From Propioniciclava sp. MC1595 (lineage in GTDB: Bacteria; Actinomycetota; Actinomycetes; Propionibacteriales; Propionibacteriaceae): a DNA stretch of 64,000 nucleotides. Shown here piece after piece: positions 62,939 to 64,000 of the stretch (position 1 is the stretch's first letter; each line of letters starts with the position of its first letter). The notes under the pieces are model-generated. The model ran no database searches, was not told where the DNA came from, and saw only the letters and a list, made by a program, of their open reading frames with translations. The DNA lies in assembly GCF_017569205.1 (NCBI RefSeq), contig NZ_CP071870.1, positions 682,001-746,000 on the forward strand, given 5' to 3'. Position numbers and translations under genes: made by a program.

Positions 62939-63136
62939 CGATTCCCCACGTATTCCCCACGGCAAGGTGACGAAGTGGCAATCCATCTGCATAAGTCCTT
63001 GTCAGGGGGTCGTTATCGGCTGACAGAAGAGAGCTTCAACTCCTCTCTCGCGCACAAAATGTGCCTCTGACTAGGGCAAATACAGGAAATCGGCGGGAGG
63101 TGAAAACCTCTCGCCGATTCTCTGTTTCTGGGGTTG
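62939..63136. repeat. Long direct repeat, right copy (R2)
   Basis: Second copy of the repeat at 37941-38137, same orientation. The hairpin gcaca-aaa-tgtgc shows one inserted T that extends the stem relative to R1, hinting that the folded form matters. A further partial copy of its first element, gattccccacg, appears at 63223-63233, next to the IS256-family end. The 24.8 kb between the repeats contains no integrase or conjugation gene. Confidence 0.85.
63089..63118. terminator. Rho-independent-type hairpin in R2
   Basis: Same 13-bp stem with GAAA loop and T-rich follow-up (tctctgtttct) as in R1. Its position past the cut glucosidase fits a terminator, but conservation inside both repeats suggests it belongs to the repeat. 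Confidence 0.6.
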
Positions 63137-63236
63137 GATTCTCTCGTGGCAAGCGGCGATGCCGGGGTGGAGTGGTCCGGGGGACTGTCGGGAGAGGGGT
63201 CTCGTGCCGGGTTGGTGGGGCTGATTCCCCACGGGT

Positions 63237-64000
63237 GGGTCTGTCAAACGAACGGTGTAACTGGGTTGTGTTGTCATGCTGGTCTGGGGCTGCTGAGGCG
63301 GCCGTCGAATCGGATGTCGAAAGCGTTGAGGGCTTCCTTCCATCTCTGGGTCCAGCGGGCCCTGCCTTTGCCTGTGGGGTCGAGCGCCATGACGGCGAGG
63401 TAGACGCACTTGAGCGCGGCCTGCTCGTTGGGGAAGTGACCGCGGGCTCGGACGGCCTTGCGGATGCGGGCGTTGACCGACTCGATCGCATTCGTGGTGC
63501 ACACGATGCGTCGGATCTCGCGGTCGAAGCCGAGGAACGGGACGAACTCGGCCCAGGCGTTCTCCCACAACCGCACGATTGCCGGGTACTTGTCGCCCCA
63601 CGCTTCGGCGAACTCGAGGAATCGTTCCTCGGCCTCGGTGAGGGTCGCAGCCTGGTAGACAGGCTTCAAGGCCCGGGAGATGGCGTCCCAGTGCTGCCGG
63701 GCGGAGTACTTGAAGCTGTTGCGCATCAGGTGCACGATGCAGGTCTGCACGATCGTCTCCCTCCACACCGTGTTCACCGACTCGGGCAGCCCCTTGAGGC
63801 CGTCGCACACCACCATCAGGACGTCGTTCACGCCGCGGTTCTTGAGCTCCGTGAGGACCTGCAGCCAGTACTTGGCGCCTTCCCCACCATCTCCTGCCCA
63901 CAGGCCGAGGATGTCCCGGTTGCCCTCCGTCGTCACCGCAAGGGCGACGTAGATGGGCCGGTTGGCGACCTGGCCGTCTCGGACCTTGACGTGGATCGCG
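63237..64000. mobile_element. IS256-family insertion sequence, 3' portion (runs off the window)
   Basis: The gggtctgtcaaacgaacggt sequence starting at 63237 lies just beyond the transposase stop and looks like the terminal repeat of an IS256-family element. The other end lies outside the window, so the repeat cannot be confirmed. Confidence 0.7.
63274..64000 (-). CDS. IS256-family transposase, C-terminal part (N-terminus outside window)
   Basis: The frame is open to the window edge (...AIHVKVRDGQVANRPIYVALAV). It carries DGQVANRPIYVAL with a catalytic Asp expected just upstream, the second site in LMVVCDGLKGLPESVN, the conserved CIVHLMRNSFKY and the helical Glu-bearing IVCTTNAIESVNARIRKAVR. 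The stop is at 63274. DDE transposase, apparently intact in the visible part. Confidence 0.93.
   Translation of the reverse strand, partial: AIHVKVRDGQVANRPIYVALAVTTEGNRDILGLWAGDGGEGAKYWLQVLTELKNRGVNDVLMVVCDGLKGLPESVNTVWRETIVQTCIVHLMRNSFKYSARQHWDAISRALKPVYQAATLTEAEERFLEFAEAWGDKYPAIVRLWENAWAEFVPFLGFDREIRRIVCTTNAIESVNARIRKAVRARGHFPNEQAALKCVYLAVMALDPTGKGRARWTQRWKEALNAFDIRFDGRLSSPRPA

Overview
The window is high-GC DNA from an actinomycete (phylum Actinomycetota). Dense coding, GTG starts, GGAGG-type ribosome sites and Actinomycetota-type conjugation and transport genes support this. A DcuA-type C4-dicarboxylate carrier hints at a facultative anaerobe such as a Propionibacteriaceae member; that family-level guess is weak.

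Positions 1-38 kb are most of an integrative conjugative element (ICE). The conjugation backbone is a VirB4-type ATPase C-terminus (cut by the window edge), a lytic transglycosylase/NlpC-P60 hydrolase, a VirD4/TraG coupling protein with its membrane anchor as a separate gene, an A24 prepilin peptidase, a 1,885-residue MobF relaxase-helicase-Toprim protein, an operon ending in an odd sigma-like protein, and an ArdC-type antirestriction protein.

Four cargo blocks that look like defence interrupt this backbone. (A) 1.8-6.1 kb is visibly AT-richer: an HD-domain dNTP triphosphohydrolase, a CYTH (triphosphate-tunnel) protein, an FAD oxidoreductase and a membrane-anchored dUTPase/dCTP-deaminase-fold protein. 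(B) 10.5-19.8 kb: a dynamin/GIMAP-like P-loop protein behind a promoter bracketed by a 19-bp inverted repeat, then hsdM-hsdS-mrr-hsdR in one overlapping operon. (C) 20.7-22.9 kb: a DUF5343 protein translationally coupled to an unrecognised protein with a papain-like Cys-His-Asp pattern. (D) 33.4-35.9 kb: a DUF4062-type protein followed by a Ser/Thr kinase. A copy of an IS5-family element and a decayed SF1 helicase mark insertion points.

Positions 38.1-62.9 kb form a different segment bracketed by two near-identical, hairpin-rich ~197-bp direct repeats (37941-38137 and 62939-63136). It carries a ThrE-type exporter, M20 and M19 peptidases, FUSC, DUF1269, a P-type ATPase with unusual ion-site motifs, DUF2252, two HdeD-like proteins, a DcuA-like carrier with a second M20 dipeptidase, a lipoprotein and an ion channel. 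Several genes are broken: cardiolipin synthase, one HdeD copy, a coiled-coil membrane protein, an AI-2E transporter split by an IS3-family element, and a glucosidase cut near the right repeat. No integrase is visible, so the segment may be a decayed or cis-mobilised island sharing the ICE's attachment-like end. The window closes inside an IS256-family transposase.

No rRNA, tRNA or CRISPR array was seen. Functions of the cargo blocks are inferred from families and context, not proven.
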